Positions 36,855 to 45,915 of a stretch of 64,000 nucleotides of DNA are shown here, in pieces; within the stretch, counting starts at the first letter, position 1, and the number at the start of each line of letters is the position of its first letter. The notes beneath the pieces are model-generated. The model saw only the letters and a list, made by a program, of their open reading frames with translations, was not told the origin of the DNA and did no database searches. The DNA lies in assembly GCF_000701465.1 (NCBI RefSeq), contig NZ_JNIY01000005.1:1-64000 (forward strand). The letters run 5' to 3'. A program made the translations under genes and the position numbers. This stretch comes from Paraoerskovia marina DSM 21750. GTDB taxonomy: Bacteria; Actinomycetota; Actinomycetes; Actinomycetales; Cellulomonadaceae.

Positions 36855-38594
36855 ATGCTGATCCAGCTCCTCAAGGAGTACCTGCGCCCGTACAGGTGGG
36901 CGGTGGTCGCGGTTCTCGTCCTGCAGCTGCTCCAGACCCTCGCCACCCTCTACCTGCCGAGCCTGAACGCGGACATCATCGACGAGGGTGTCTCCAAGGG
37001 TGACACCGAGTACATCCTGAGCACGGGTGGCGTGATGCTGGCGTTCAGCATCGGGCAGGTGCTCTGCGCGGTGCTGGCTGTCTTCTTCGGTGCCCGGGCG
37101 GCGATGTCGTTGGGCCGGGACGTACGGCGCGGGTTCTTCGAGAAGGTGCAGTCGTTCTCCGCCCAGGAGGTCAACAAGTTTGGGGCCCCGTCGCTCATCA
37201 CCCGGTCGACCAACGACGTGCAGCAGGTCCAGATGGTCGTCCTCATGTCGTTCACGATCATGGTGATGGCCCCGATCATGCTGGTGGGCGGCATCATCAT
37301 GGCGCTGCAGGAAGACGCCAAGCTGTCGCTCCTGCTCGTCGTGATCGTGCCGATCCTGGCGGTCGTCGTCGGGCTCGTCGTCTCGCGGATGATCCCGTAC
37401 TTCCGCCGGATGCAGAAGCGCATCGACCGCATCAACCAGGTGATGCGCGAGCAGATCACGGGGATCCGGGTGATCCGGGCGTTCGTGCGCGAGCGGCACG
37501 AGCAGGAGCGGTTCGCCGTCGCCAACGAGGCGCTGTTCGACACGTCCCTGGGTGCCGGCAAGCTGATGGCACTGATGTTCCCGCTCGTGATGCTCGTCAT
37601 GAACCTCTCGAGCGTCTCCGTGATGTGGTTCGGAGGGCGTCAGATCGACGCGGGCGAGCTCGAGATCGGCGAGCTCACCGCGTTCCTCAGCTACATCATG
37701 TACATCCTCATGGCCGTCATGATGTCGACGATGATGTTCGTGATGCTGCCGCGCGCGGCGGTGGCGGCGGAGCGGATCGGTGACGTCCTGAGGACCGAGC
37801 CGTCCGTCGTCAACCCGGACGACCCCACGCCGTTGCCGGAGCGGCCGACCGGCCGGGTCGAGCTGCGGGGTGCGGCCTTCGGCTACCCCGGCGCCGAGGA
37901 GCCGGTGCTGCACGACCTCACGTTCAGTGCGGAACCGGGACAGACGACGGCGATCATCGGGTCGACGGGGTCGGGAAAGACGACGCTGCTCAACCTGATC
38001 CCTCGTCTCTTCGACACGACGTCCGGCGCGGTGTGCGTCGACGGGATCGACGTCCGGGACCTGACCGCCGAGGACCTCGGTTCGATCATCGGCCTCGTGC
38101 CGCAGAAGGCCTTCCTGTTCTCCGGGACCGTCGCCGACAACCTGCGCTACGGGCGACCCGACGCGACCGAGGAACAGATGTGGGACGCGCTCGAGGTCGC
38201 CCAGGCGAAGTCCTTCGTGCAGGACCTCGACGGGCAGCTCGACGCGGCCGTGGCACAGGGTGGGTCGAACTTCTCCGGCGGCCAGCGCCAACGCCTGGCC
38301 ATCGCCCGGGCGGTGATCCGGGAGCCTCGGATCTATCTCTTCGACGACTCGTTCTCCGCGCTCGACTATGCGACGGACGCCGCGCTGCGCGCGGCCCTCG
38401 AACCTCGCACGCGTGAGGCTGCGGTCCTCGTCGTGGCCCAGCGGGTCTCGACGATCCGCGGCGCCGAGAAGATCGTCGTGCTCGACGGAGGGAGGGTCGT
38501 CGGCGAGGGAACCCACGAGGACCTCCTGGAGACCAACGAGACCTACCAGGAGATCGTGTACTCGCAGCTCTCCATCGAGGAGGCCAGCGCATGA
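36855..38594 (+). CDS. ABC exporter half-transporter A (degenerate site)
   Basis: 579 aa, type IV ABC exporter: six membrane helices over residues 1-310 and a C-terminal ATPase. Walker A GSTGSGKTTLLNLI near 375, signature NFSGGQRQRLAIARA near 475. Walker B reads IYLFDDSFSALD near 497: the catalytic Glu is replaced by Asp. Such a change marks the degenerate nucleotide site of heterodimeric exporters such as TM287/288. It overlaps the second subunit gene by 4 nt. Substrate unknown; multidrug or lipid export is typical. ATG has CCGGAGG upstream, and TAGAGT at 36809 may be a -10 element. Confidence 0.9.
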   Translation: MLIQLLKEYLRPYRWAVVAVLVLQLLQTLATLYLPSLNADIIDEGVSKGDTEYILSTGGVMLAFSIGQVLCAVLAVFFGARAAMSLGRDVRRGFFEKVQSFSAQEVNKFGAPSLITRSTNDVQQVQMVVLMSFTIMVMAPIMLVGGIIMALQEDAKLSLLLVVIVPILAVVVGLVVSRMIPYFRRMQKRIDRINQVMREQITGIRVIRAFVRERHEQERFAVANEALFDTSLGAGKLMALMFPLVMLVMNLSSVSVMWFGGRQIDAGELEIGELTAFLSYIMYILMAVMMSTMMFVMLPRAAVAAERIGDVLRTEPSVVNPDDPTPLPERPTGRVELRGAAFGYPGAEEPVLHDLTFSAEPGQTTAIIGSTGSGKTTLLNLIPRLFDTTSGAVCVDGIDVRDLTAEDLGSIIGLVPQKAFLFSGTVADNLRYGRPDATEEQMWDALEVAQAKSFVQDLDGQLDAAVAQGGSNFSGGQRQRLAIARAVIREPRIYLFDDSFSALDYATDAALRAALEPRTREAAVLVVAQRVSTIRGAEKIVVLDGGRVVGEGTHEDLLETNETYQEIVYSQLSIEEASA

Positions 38595-40711
38595 GCGCCG
38601 ACGACCGCACGACACCACCCGCCGACGCGGCTCGTCCGTCCGGTGCCGCGGCGCCCGCCCGCCCGCCGCGCCAGGGTGGGGGCCCCGGGCCTCACGGGGG
38701 CATGGGCGTGCCGGGTGAGAAGGCCTCGGACTTCACGGGGTCCTTCCGCCAGTTCGTCCGACGCCTGCGCCCGGAACGCCCGCTGATCCTCACGATCTTT
38801 GCCCTGGCCGTCGTCTCGGTGGCGGGGGCCGTCGCGGGCCCCAAGCTCCTCGGGAACGCGACGAACGTGATCTTCGAGGGCATCATCGGCTCCCAGCTGC
38901 CCGCGGGTGCGACCCAGGAGCAGGCCGTCCAGGGGCTCGAGCAGGCGGGCGAGGACGAGCTGGCCGCGATGGTCGGGGCGATGGACGTCGTCCCCGGTCA
39001 GGGGATCGACTTCTCGGCGCTCGCGACGATCCTCCTCGCGGTCGTCGTGGTCTACCTCGGGGCATTTGTCTTCGGATGGCTCCAGGGCCGTCTGACAGCG
39101 ATCGTCGTCCAACGCACCGCCCGCACCCTGCGGGCGGACGCGGAGACGAAGATCAACCGGCTGCCGCTGTCGTACTTCGACCGCAACCAGCGCGGAGAGA
39201 TCCTCTCGCGGGTCACCAACGACATCGACAACGTGTCCCAGACGATGCAGCAGACGCTGTCACAGCTGGTCACCGCCGTGCTCACCGTCGTCGGCGTGCT
39301 CGCCATGATGTTCTACATCTCGCCGCTCCTCGCGGTCATCGCCCTCGTGACCATCCCGCTGTCGGTCCTCGTGACCGCCATGATCGCCAAGCGGTCGAAG
39401 CCGCAGTTCATCGAGCAGTGGGCGGCGACAGGACGGCTCAACGCCCACGTCGAGGAGATGTACACCGGCCACACGCTCGTCAAGGTCTACGGGCACCAGC
39501 AGTCGGCGCTCGACGACTTCGACCGGGAGAACGCGGCCCTCTACGACGCCAGCTTCAGAGCACAGGCGATCTCCGGCACGATCCAGCCGGCGATGGGCTT
39601 CATCGCCAACCTCAACTACGTCATCGTGGCGGTCGTGGGTGGTCTGAGGGTCGCCTCCGGCGCGATCTCCCTGGGTGAGGTGCAGGCGTTCATCCAGTAC
39701 TCGCGGCAGTTCACCCAGCCGATCACGCAGATCGCGTCGATGATGAACCTGCTGCAGTCGGGGGTGGCGTCGGCCGAGCGGGTCTTCGGACTCCTGGATG
39801 CCGAGGAGCAGAGTCCCGACCCTGCCGGGGGAGTCTCCGTCCAGCCGGTGCGCGGGCGTGTCGAGTTCGACGACGTCTCGTTCTCCTACCGGGACGACGC
39901 GCCGCTGATCGAGCACCTCGACCTCGTCGTCGAGCCGGGCCAGACCGTCGCGATCGTGGGGCCGACCGGCGCCGGGAAGACCACGCTCGTGAACCTCATC
40001 ATGCGGTTCTACGAGGTGGACGGCGGCCGGATCTTGCTCGACGGGGTCGACACCCGACAGATGACGCGCGACGAGCTGCGCGGGGACATCGGGATGGTGC
40101 TGCAGGACACGTGGTTGTTCGGCGGGACGATCGAGGAGAACCTGCGCTACGGCGTGCGCGACGGCGTCGACGTCGACGAGGAGGCGTTCCTCGAGTCGAC
40201 CCGAGCCACCCACGTGGACTCGTTCGTGCGCACGCTTCCCGACGGCTACGACACGCGTCTGGACGACGACGGCGGGGCCGTCAGCGCCGGGGAGAAGCAG
40301 CTGCTCACGATCGCCCGCGCGTTCCTGGCCGACCCGTCGATCCTGATCCTGGACGAAGCCACGAGCTCGGTGGACACCCGCACGGAGGTGCTCGTCCAGC
40401 AGGCGATGAACGCCCTGCGGTCGGGCCGCACGGCCTTCGTGATCGCCCACCGGCTCTCCACGATCCGGGACGCCGACGTCATTCTCGTGATGGAGCAGGG
40501 CTCGATCGTCGAGCAGGGCTCCCACGACGAGCTGCTGGCCGCCGAGGGGGCGTACGCACGTCTCTACGCGAGCCAGTTCGCCGCGCCGGTGAGCGACGGC
40601 GAGGGCGGTGAGGTCGAGGTGCCCGAGGCCGACCTCGCCTCCGCACCCGCGTCCGCCGACGTGGTCGACGGCACCGCACCGCACGGACACGACACGAGGG
40701 AGCGCGAGTGA
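38591..40711 (+). CDS. ABC exporter half-transporter B (canonical Walker B)
   Basis: 706 aa. Residues 1-55 are a disordered Pro/Ala/Gly-rich tail, then six helices (about 60-400) with an enlarged first extracytoplasmic loop (ALGN-type insert QLPAGATQEQAVQGLEQAGE), and the ATPase: Walker A GPTGAGKTTLVNLI near 458, Walker B ILILDEATSSVDTRTE near 585 with the catalytic Glu. Its signature is VSAGEKQLLTIARA (non-consensus SAGEK in place of SGGQ). Walker B and signature are thus complementary to those of subunit A, as in known heterodimers. It ends with an acidic C-terminal extension and overlaps the methyltransferase gene by 4 nt. Confidence 0.9.
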   Translation: MSADDRTTPPADAARPSGAAAPARPPRQGGGPGPHGGMGVPGEKASDFTGSFRQFVRRLRPERPLILTIFALAVVSVAGAVAGPKLLGNATNVIFEGIIGSQLPAGATQEQAVQGLEQAGEDELAAMVGAMDVVPGQGIDFSALATILLAVVVVYLGAFVFGWLQGRLTAIVVQRTARTLRADAETKINRLPLSYFDRNQRGEILSRVTNDIDNVSQTMQQTLSQLVTAVLTVVGVLAMMFYISPLLAVIALVTIPLSVLVTAMIAKRSKPQFIEQWAATGRLNAHVEEMYTGHTLVKVYGHQQSALDDFDRENAALYDASFRAQAISGTIQPAMGFIANLNYVIVAVVGGLRVASGAISLGEVQAFIQYSRQFTQPITQIASMMNLLQSGVASAERVFGLLDAEEQSPDPAGGVSVQPVRGRVEFDDVSFSYRDDAPLIEHLDLVVEPGQTVAIVGPTGAGKTTLVNLIMRFYEVDGGRILLDGVDTRQMTRDELRGDIGMVLQDTWLFGGTIEENLRYGVRDGVDVDEEAFLESTRATHVDSFVRTLPDGYDTRLDDDGGAVSAGEKQLLTIARAFLADPSILILDEATSSVDTRTEVLVQQAMNALRSGRTAFVIAHRLSTIRDADVILVMEQGSIVEQGSHDELLAAEGAYARLYASQFAAPVSDGEGGEVEVPEADLASAPASADVVDGTAPHGHDTRERE

Positions 40712-41556
40712 CCGAGATGCCCGGCGTCGTCCACCTGGAAACGGCTGACGACAGGATCGGTGACTACACGAACCTGACCGACGTCCGGCTCCGGTCCCGG
40801 CACGAGCCGGAGAAGGGTCTGTACATCGCGGAGAGCGCGACGGTGATCCGACGGGCGATCGCCGCGGGCCACCGCCCGCGGTCGTTCCTCATGGCGGAGA
40901 AGTGGCTGCCCGACCTCGCCCCGACGATCGCGGAGCTTCCCCCGCGCGAGGACGGCACGCCGGTCCCGGTGTACGTCGCGCCGTCGGAGCTGCTCGAGGA
41001 GATCACCGGGTTCAACCTCCACCGCGGCGCGCTCGCGGCGATGCACCGCCCGCCGCTGGCGTCCGTGCGAGAGCTGCTGGCCTCTGCCCGAGGTGGTCGG
41101 GGGGCCAGGCGCGTCGCCGTGCTCGAGGACATCGTCGACCACACGAACGTCGGAGCGATCTTCCGCAGTGCCGCAGCGCTCGGTGTCGACGCGGTGCTCG
41201 TCTCGCCGCGATGCTCCGACCCCCTGTACCGCCGTTCTGTACGGGTCTCCATGGGGACCGTGTTCCAGGTCCCGTGGACACGGATGGACGCGTGGCCGAC
41301 GGGCCTGCACGAGCTGCAGGACGACGGGTTCACGGTCGCGGCCCTCGCCCTCGCCGACGACGCGGTCTCGCTCGACGACCTCGAGGCGGACCCGCCGGAG
41401 CGACTCGCCCTCGTGCTGGGGACGGAGGGTGACGGGCTCTCGGCCAGGGCCGTCTCGGCGTCGGACGTTACCGTCAAGATCCCGATGGCGGGCGTCGTCG
41501 ACTCGCTGAACGTCGCTGCCGCCTCCGCGGTGGCGTTCTGGGCGACGCGCGTCTGA
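40708..41556 (+). CDS. SpoU/TrmH-family RNA 2'-O-methyltransferase
   Basis: 282 aa SPOUT methyltransferase. Substrate-binding N-terminal domain (about 1-110) then the knotted catalytic domain: motif 1 VDHTNVGAIFRSAAALGVD near residue 150 with the conserved Asn and Arg, motif 2 LVLGTEGDGLS near 240 and motif 3 IPMAGVVDSLNVAAASAVAF near 257. Probably methylates rRNA or tRNA; the exact target cannot be read from sequence. It is translationally linked to the ABC exporter upstream (GTGA) and the APC permease downstream (TGATG). Confidence 0.9.
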   Translation: MTEMPGVVHLETADDRIGDYTNLTDVRLRSRHEPEKGLYIAESATVIRRAIAAGHRPRSFLMAEKWLPDLAPTIAELPPREDGTPVPVYVAPSELLEEITGFNLHRGALAAMHRPPLASVRELLASARGGRGARRVAVLEDIVDHTNVGAIFRSAAALGVDAVLVSPRCSDPLYRRSVRVSMGTVFQVPWTRMDAWPTGLHELQDDGFTVAALALADDAVSLDDLEADPPERLALVLGTEGDGLSARAVSASDVTVKIPMAGVVDSLNVAAASAVAFWATRV

Positions 41557-42800
41557 TGCCGCTGCAACGCCGTCTCGGGCTCGTCGACGCGACCGTCATC
41601 GGCGTCGGGTCGATGCTCGGTGCCGGGGTCTTCGCGGTCTTCGCCCCCGCCGTGGACGTCGCGGGTGCCGGTGTCGTCGTCGCGATCCTGCTCGCCGGCC
41701 TCGTCGCGCTGGCGAACGCGACGTCGACGGCGCAGCTCGCCGCCCAGTACCCGACGTCGGGCGGTGCGTACTTCTACGGGCGTGAGCGGCTCGGCCCCGC
41801 CTGGGGTTTCGTGGCCGGGTGGGGGTTCGTCGTCGGCAAGACGGCCTCGTGCGCCGCGATGGCTCTGACGTTCGGGTACTACGTCGTCCCGGACACCCCG
41901 CGTGTCGGTGCGGCGTTCGCCGTGGTCCTGATCGTGGCGGTCAACCTGCGGGGGATCTCCCGCACTGCACAGGTCACCCGTGTGCTCGTCGCGGTGACGG
42001 CCACCGTGCTGCTCGCGGTGGTGGCGTTCGGTGCCGGTGCGCCCGCGGCGCCGGGGAGCGCCGTCGCCGAGCTGTGGGCGGGCGTGGCCGACGCAGGCGT
42101 CCTCGGGGTGCTCCAGGGCGCCGGCCTGATGTTCTTCGCGTTCGCGGGGTACGCGCGGGTCGCCACGCTCGGCGAGGAGGTGCGCGACCCGCGCCGGACG
42201 ATCCCGCGCGCGGTGGTCACGGCGCTCGTCCTCGTCGTCGTGCTCTACCTCGTGATCGCCGTCGTCGCGCTGCGCGCGCTCGGCGTCGAGGCTCTCGCGG
42301 CATCCGCCGCGCCGTTGGCCGACGTCGTGGCCGCCGCGGGGGGACCGGTGTGGCTGGTCGTCGTCGGGGCGAGCACCGGATGCCTGGGCGCTCTGCTCGG
42401 ACTCGTCGCGGGCGTGGGGCGCACCGGTCTGGCGATGGCCCGCGAGGGTGACCTGCCCCGGTGGTTCGCCGCCGTCGACCCCCGGTTCGGTGTCCCGCAC
42501 CGGACGGAGACGGCCCTCGGCGCGGTGCTCGTCGTCCTGGTCCTCACGCTGGACCTGCGCGAGGTGGTGTCCGTCTCCTCGTTCCTCGTGCTGACGTACT
42601 ACGCCGTCGCGAACTCGGCGGCGCTCACCCAGCATGCCGAGCACCGGCGGTACCCGCGGTGGCTGGCGGTCCTGGGACTGGTCGGGTGCGTGGGTCTCGC
42701 CCTGACGCTTCCGGGCACGGCGGTCGCCGCCGGGTTCGCCGTGCTGGCGCTCGGGCTCGGCGGGCGAGCACTCGCCCGCCGCCGCACGCCGACGGTGTGA
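41556..42800 (+). CDS. APC-superfamily amino acid permease
   Basis: 414 aa with about 12 helices. The N-terminal GVGSMLGAGVFAVFAP near residue 17 is the unwound first helix substrate site of APC transporters, and YPTSGGAYFYGRERLG near 67 follows. GEEVRDPRRTIPRA near 205 is the conserved loop of the family. It probably imports or exchanges an amino acid or polyamine. It overlaps the methyltransferase gene by one base. The iron-regulated gene follows after a 50-bp gap. Confidence 0.88.
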   Translation: MPLQRRLGLVDATVIGVGSMLGAGVFAVFAPAVDVAGAGVVVAILLAGLVALANATSTAQLAAQYPTSGGAYFYGRERLGPAWGFVAGWGFVVGKTASCAAMALTFGYYVVPDTPRVGAAFAVVLIVAVNLRGISRTAQVTRVLVAVTATVLLAVVAFGAGAPAAPGSAVAELWAGVADAGVLGVLQGAGLMFFAFAGYARVATLGEEVRDPRRTIPRAVVTALVLVVVLYLVIAVVALRALGVEALAASAAPLADVVAAAGGPVWLVVVGASTGCLGALLGLVAGVGRTGLAMAREGDLPRWFAAVDPRFGVPHRTETALGAVLVVLVLTLDLREVVSVSSFLVLTYYAVANSAALTQHAEHRRYPRWLAVLGLVGCVGLALTLPGTAVAAGFAVLALGLGGRALARRRTPTV

Positions 42801-42831
42801 TCTGTCACGGAGGGTTGGAACGCATCCGTTC

Positions 42832-42850
42832 TTAGGTTAGCCTTCCCATC
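42832..42850 (+). promoter_or_regulatory. DtxR/IdeR-type iron box
   Basis: TTAGGTTAGCCTTCCCATC matches 14 of 19 positions of the TTAGGTTAGSCTAACCTAA consensus, with a perfect left half. It ends directly at the ATG of the siderophore-interacting protein gene and covers a TAGGTT that may act as -10. Iron-loaded DtxR/IdeR would repress the gene. Confidence 0.72.
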
Positions 42851-43813
42851 ATGACGCAGAGTGTCGACCTCGCACAGGTCACCGAACGGCCGTACCGGAT
42901 GTTCGACGTGACGGTGGCTCGCGTCACCCGACTCTGTGCCTCGTTCGTCCGCGTGACCTTCACCGGAAACGACCTCGACGCCTTCGCCGACAACGGACGC
43001 GACCAGCGCATCAAGTTCGTCCTTCCCGCCCCCGACGGCGGATACGTGCACCTCGACCGCAGCCCCGAGTGGTACGCCGCCTGGCGTGCTCAGCCCGAGG
43101 AGCGTCGCAACCCTCTGCGCACCTACACGGTGCGGGCGGTCCGGCACGACCGCAAGGAGGTCGACGTCGACGTCGTCCTGCACGGCGACCTCGGTCCCGC
43201 CTCGCGGTGGGCGCTCGCCGCAGGCCCCGGTACCCCGCTGGTCCTCCTGGGGCCCAACGCGCGGCACGAGGGCCCGACCGGTGGTGTGGAGTTCGCCCCG
43301 CCCGCCTGCAGCCACGCCCTGCTGCTCGCCGGTGACGAGACGGCGGTCCCGGCGATCACGTCGATCTGTGAGTCCCTCCCGGAGGACGCCCTCGGCGAGA
43401 TCTTCCTCGAGGTCCCCACGGCGGACGACACGTGGACGTTCGACGTCCCCGCAGGTGTGCGCGTCACCTGGTTGCCCCGGGACGGTGCCCTCCACGGCGA
43501 ACGGCTCGAGCCCGCTGTGAAGGACGCCGCCGACCGCCTCCTCTCCATGGGAGTGCGGCGCTCGCAGGACGAGGTCGTGACCGGGAACGACGTGGCCTTC
43601 GAGGACGTGGACCTCGACCACGGGATCCTCTGGGAGGTCCCGGTCGACGAGAACGGTGCGGCCCTCGTCCAGGACACGGTGCTCTACGCGTGGCTGGCCG
43701 GCGAGGCGGGCGTGATCAAGTCGTTGCGCCGGTATCTCGTGCGCGACCTCGGTGTCGACCGCCGCTCGGTGGCCTTCATGGGCTACTGGCGTCAGGGGCG
43801 CTCCGAGGGCTGA
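42851..43813 (+). CDS. Siderophore-interacting protein (FAD ferric-siderophore reductase)
   Basis: 320 aa, ViuB/SIP family. FAD-binding domain with [12 protein letters not shown] near residue 90 (the RxYT flavin motif), then [12 protein letters not shown] near 160 and the SIP C-terminal domain ending in YLVRDLG and FMGYWRQGR. It reduces ferric siderophores in the cytoplasm to release iron. An iron box immediately precedes the start, so expression should rise in low iron. No siderophore synthesis or uptake genes are next to it. It is separated by 7 bases from a convergent gene. Confidence 0.92.
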   Translation: MTQSVDLAQVTERPYRMFDVTVARVTRLCASFVRVTFTGNDLDAFADNGRDQRIKFVLPAPDGGYVHLDRSPEWYAAWRAQPEERRNPLRTYTVRAVRHDRKEVDVDVVLHGDLGPASRWALAAGPGTPLVLLGPNARHEGPTGGVEFAPPACSHALLLAGDETAVPAITSICESLPEDALGEIFLEVPTADDTWTFDVPAGVRVTWLPRDGALHGERLEPAVKDAADRLLSMGVRRSQDEVVTGNDVAFEDVDLDHGILWEVPVDENGAALVQDTVLYAWLAGEAGVIKSLRRYLVRDLGVDRRSVAFMGYWRQGRSEG

Positions 43814-43820
43814 GCCCCGT

Positions 43821-44405
43821 TCAGGTCTGCACGATCGGCAGCGCCAGGTCCTCGACGACCTCGACCGGCGGGAACGTGGCCAGCAGGTCGCCCGGGAGCA
43901 GGATCTTCGAGCGGCGCAGCCCGCTCCCCATCAGGGCAGGAGCCCCCGGTGCGGTGACCCGGGAGTCGACGAGCACCCGCCACTGACCGGGGAGTCCGAG
44001 CGGTGTGATGCCGCCGAACTCCATCCCCGACTCCGCCACGGCGCGGTCGTGCGCGAGGAACGACGCCTTGCGGGCGTCGAGCAGGGTCCGCACCCGACGG
44101 TTGACGTCGGCGCGTGTGGTCGCGAGCACGACGACGGCCGCGACTCTCTCCTCCCCGCCCCGTCTGCCCGCGACAAGGACGCAGTTCGCCGAGGCCGAGG
44201 GCGGGAGCTCGTGCACCGCGTTGAGGGTGGCGGTGTCGGCATGGTCGGGGTCGATCTCGGTGACCGCGACCTCGTGGCGGACGCGGGGCTCGTCCTCGGC
44301 CCAGGCGGCGAGCGCGTCGCGGACGGGGTCCGCCAGCAGGTCCGGCCGGTCGAGCGCCGGCGTCCACGGGAGGCTGCCGAGCCGGGGGAGTGCCGGCTCG
44401 CTCAC
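43821..44405 (-). CDS. YbaK/EbsC-family aminoacyl-tRNA deacylase
   Basis: 194 aa. The YbaK domain covers residues about 45-180: [27 protein letters not shown]-type core, [10 protein letters not shown] near 112 with the conserved Lys, and [12 protein letters not shown] near 128 (GGxSPxG-like motif). Such domains hydrolyse mischarged tRNAs (for example Ala- or Cys-tRNAPro); the exact substrate is unknown. GTG overlaps the PEBP stop (GTGA), so the two genes are co-translated. Confidence 0.83.
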   Translation of the reverse strand: MSEPALPRLGSLPWTPALDRPDLLADPVRDALAAWAEDEPRVRHEVAVTEIDPDHADTATLNAVHELPPSASANCVLVAGRRGGEERVAAVVVLATTRADVNRRVRTLLDARKASFLAHDRAVAESGMEFGGITPLGLPGQWRVLVDSRVTAPGAPALMGSGLRRSKILLPGDLLATFPPVEVVEDLALPIVQT

Positions 44406-44956
44406 TCGTCCTCCTCGGCGGGGATCTCGTACGTCGCGGTCAGGGTGGCGCGGGCGACGGTGTGGAAGAGGGCGGTGAAGGCGACCGCGGTCGGGGTCGC
44501 GTCCGGGTCGAGGCCGAGGGTCTCGACGTCGAGGGCGTGGACCGCGAACACGTACCGGTGCTCCCGGTCCCCGGGGGGTGGGGCGGCCCCGGTGTATCCG
44601 GTCCCGCCGCCGTCGTTGCGCACCTGGAAGGCGGGGGCCGGCAGGGCGGAGCCGCCGTCGTCACCTCCGGCGCCTGTCGGCAGGGAGAGGGCATCGGCAG
44701 GAATGTCGACGACGGTCCAGTGCCAGAAGCCGGCAGGGGTGGGGGCGTCGGGGTCGAAGCAGCTGACGAGGAACGACCGGGTCTCCTCGGGGAACCCGGA
44801 CCACCCCAGGGCCGGGGAGAGGTCGTCGCCACGGGCGGCGTGGGCGTCGTCGAGCGGTTCGCCGTCGGTGAGGTCCGTGCTCGTCAGCGTGAAGGACGGT
44901 ACCGCCGGCAGCTGGGCGTAGGGATCGGGGGCGACGGGTCGGTCGGTGATGTTCAT
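44402..44956 (-). CDS. PEBP / YbhB-YbcL family protein
   Basis: 184 aa phosphatidylethanolamine-binding protein fold. The ligand-site motif is [16 protein letters not shown] near residue 63 and the second motif [23 protein letters not shown] near 118. ATG at 44956 has GGGAGGC 3-9 nt upstream; a longer reading frame extends to 45256 but crosses the imuA promoter and LexA box on the other strand and is not credible. Function in bacteria is poorly known. Its 5' end is divergent from the SOS mutasome operon. Confidence 0.88.
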   Translation of the reverse strand: MNITDRPVAPDPYAQLPAVPSFTLTSTDLTDGEPLDDAHAARGDDLSPALGWSGFPEETRSFLVSCFDPDAPTPAGFWHWTVVDIPADALSLPTGAGGDDGGSALPAPAFQVRNDGGGTGYTGAAPPPGDREHRYVFAVHALDVETLGLDPDATPTAVAFTALFHTVARATLTATYEIPAEEDE

Positions 44957-45009
44957 GCCTCCCATCGTGCACAGGAACACAGGATCGGCACCAGGCGGGC
45001 GGGCTCCGG

Positions 45010-45038
45010 TTGACATGTGTTCGAGGAGAGCGAAAACT
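45010..45038 (+). promoter_or_regulatory. Promoter of the imuA-imuB-dnaE2 operon
   Basis: Consensus -35 TTGACA (45010-45015), 17-bp spacer and AAAACT (45033-45038) as -10. The predicted start near 45045 lies beside the LexA box. This is the best sigma-70-type -35 seen in the window. Confidence 0.65.
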
Positions 45039-45047
45039 GATGACTGT

Positions 45048-45063
45048 TCGAACAGGTGTTCGA
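45048..45063 (+). promoter_or_regulatory. LexA operator (SOS box)
   Basis: Perfect TCGAAC-N4-GTTCGA, the actinobacterial LexA consensus. The decamer TGTTCGAACA occurs twice (45045-45054 and 45057-45066) with a 12-bp period. It lies just downstream of the -10 and 43 nt before imuA. Confidence 0.92.
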
Positions 45064-45105
45064 ACAGTGCTCCGATCGAACGGTGCGCAGGATCGGGGAG
45101 GTGGC

Positions 45106-45915
45106 ATGAGGGGTACGACGTCGTCGACCGCGCCCTCGCACGATCGCGCGGCACGGGCGCGCGCCGCCCTGGTCGCCGCCGAGCGCAGGACCGGCGTGGC
45201 CCACGCGGTGGCTCCGGCACCTCTGCCCGGGCTCCGGCACGCACCGGTGATCTCACCCCGCGCGACGGCGGAGTCCTCTCCGGCTTCCGAGCGCTTCTGG
45301 CCGGTGCACCCGGAGCTGGAGCCCCTGCTGCCGCAGGGGGCGCTGCACCGCGGGACCACGATCGTCGTCCGGCACTCGACGACGCTGCTGCTCTCGCTCG
45401 TCGCGCAGGCCTCTGCCGCGGGGGCCTGGACCGTCATGGTCGGGCACCCTCGGGTGGGCATGGTGGCCGCCGCGGACGCCGGTGTCGAGCTCACGCGCAC
45501 GGCACTCGTCCCCGCACCGGGCCCGCAGGCCCCGGCGGCGATCGCCGCGCTGCTCGACGGCCTGGACCTGGTGGTGCTCGGGCCGGACGCCCCGGTCACG
45601 CCGGCCGACCGGCGTCGGCTCTCCTCCCGTGCCCGGGAACGAGGCGCGGTCCTCGTCTCGGCCACGGAGTGGGAGGAGGCGCACCTCGTCCTGAGGGCGG
45701 GACCGGGGACCTGGTCGGGGATCGACGACGGCGCTGGGTGGTTGCGGAGCCGTCGCCTCACGGTCGAGCGCACAGGGCGTGGAGAGGCGGCCCGCCCGGT
45801 CCGCTACGAGATCGAGCTGCCCCTGCGTGCCCCGGCACCCGGACGCGCGCCGGGTGCGGTCGACGACCTCCCCGGTGCGGACGGGCCGCACCCTGCCCTC
45901 AGGCTCGTCGGATGA
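45106..45915 (+). CDS. imuA: ImuA', RecA-like mutasome accessory protein
   Basis: 269 aa, diverged RecA-like fold. [27 protein letters not shown] near residue 62 corresponds to the RecA core entry, but no Walker A GxxxxGKT can be found ([15 protein letters not shown] in its place), as in actinobacterial ImuA'. It supports ImuB and DnaE2 in SOS-induced mutagenic translesion synthesis. The ATG at 45106 has GGGGAGG upstream. Stop and imuB start overlap by 4 nt. Confidence 0.85.
   Translation: MRGTTSSTAPSHDRAARARAALVAAERRTGVAHAVAPAPLPGLRHAPVISPRATAESSPASERFWPVHPELEPLLPQGALHRGTTIVVRHSTTLLLSLVAQASAAGAWTVMVGHPRVGMVAAADAGVELTRTALVPAPGPQAPAAIAALLDGLDLVVLGPDAPVTPADRRRLSSRARERGAVLVSATEWEEAHLVLRAGPGTWSGIDDGAGWLRSRRLTVERTGRGEAARPVRYEIELPLRAPAPGRAPGAVDDLPGADGPHPALRLVG

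Noticed and set aside
35247-38618. 1123-codon open frame on the minus strand
   Set aside because: Antisense of the SPFH and ABC exporter genes, with the same compositional artefact.
42818-42831. GAACG-N4-CGTTC inverted repeat before the siderophore protein gene
   Set aside because: Short (5 bp arms) and unlike known iron or SOS sites; the nearby DtxR box explains regulation.
44957-45256. 100-codon N-terminal extension of the PEBP protein
   Set aside because: It runs across the imuA promoter, LexA box and the imuA 5' end; the ATG at 44956 has a good ribosome-binding site and gives the normal family length.
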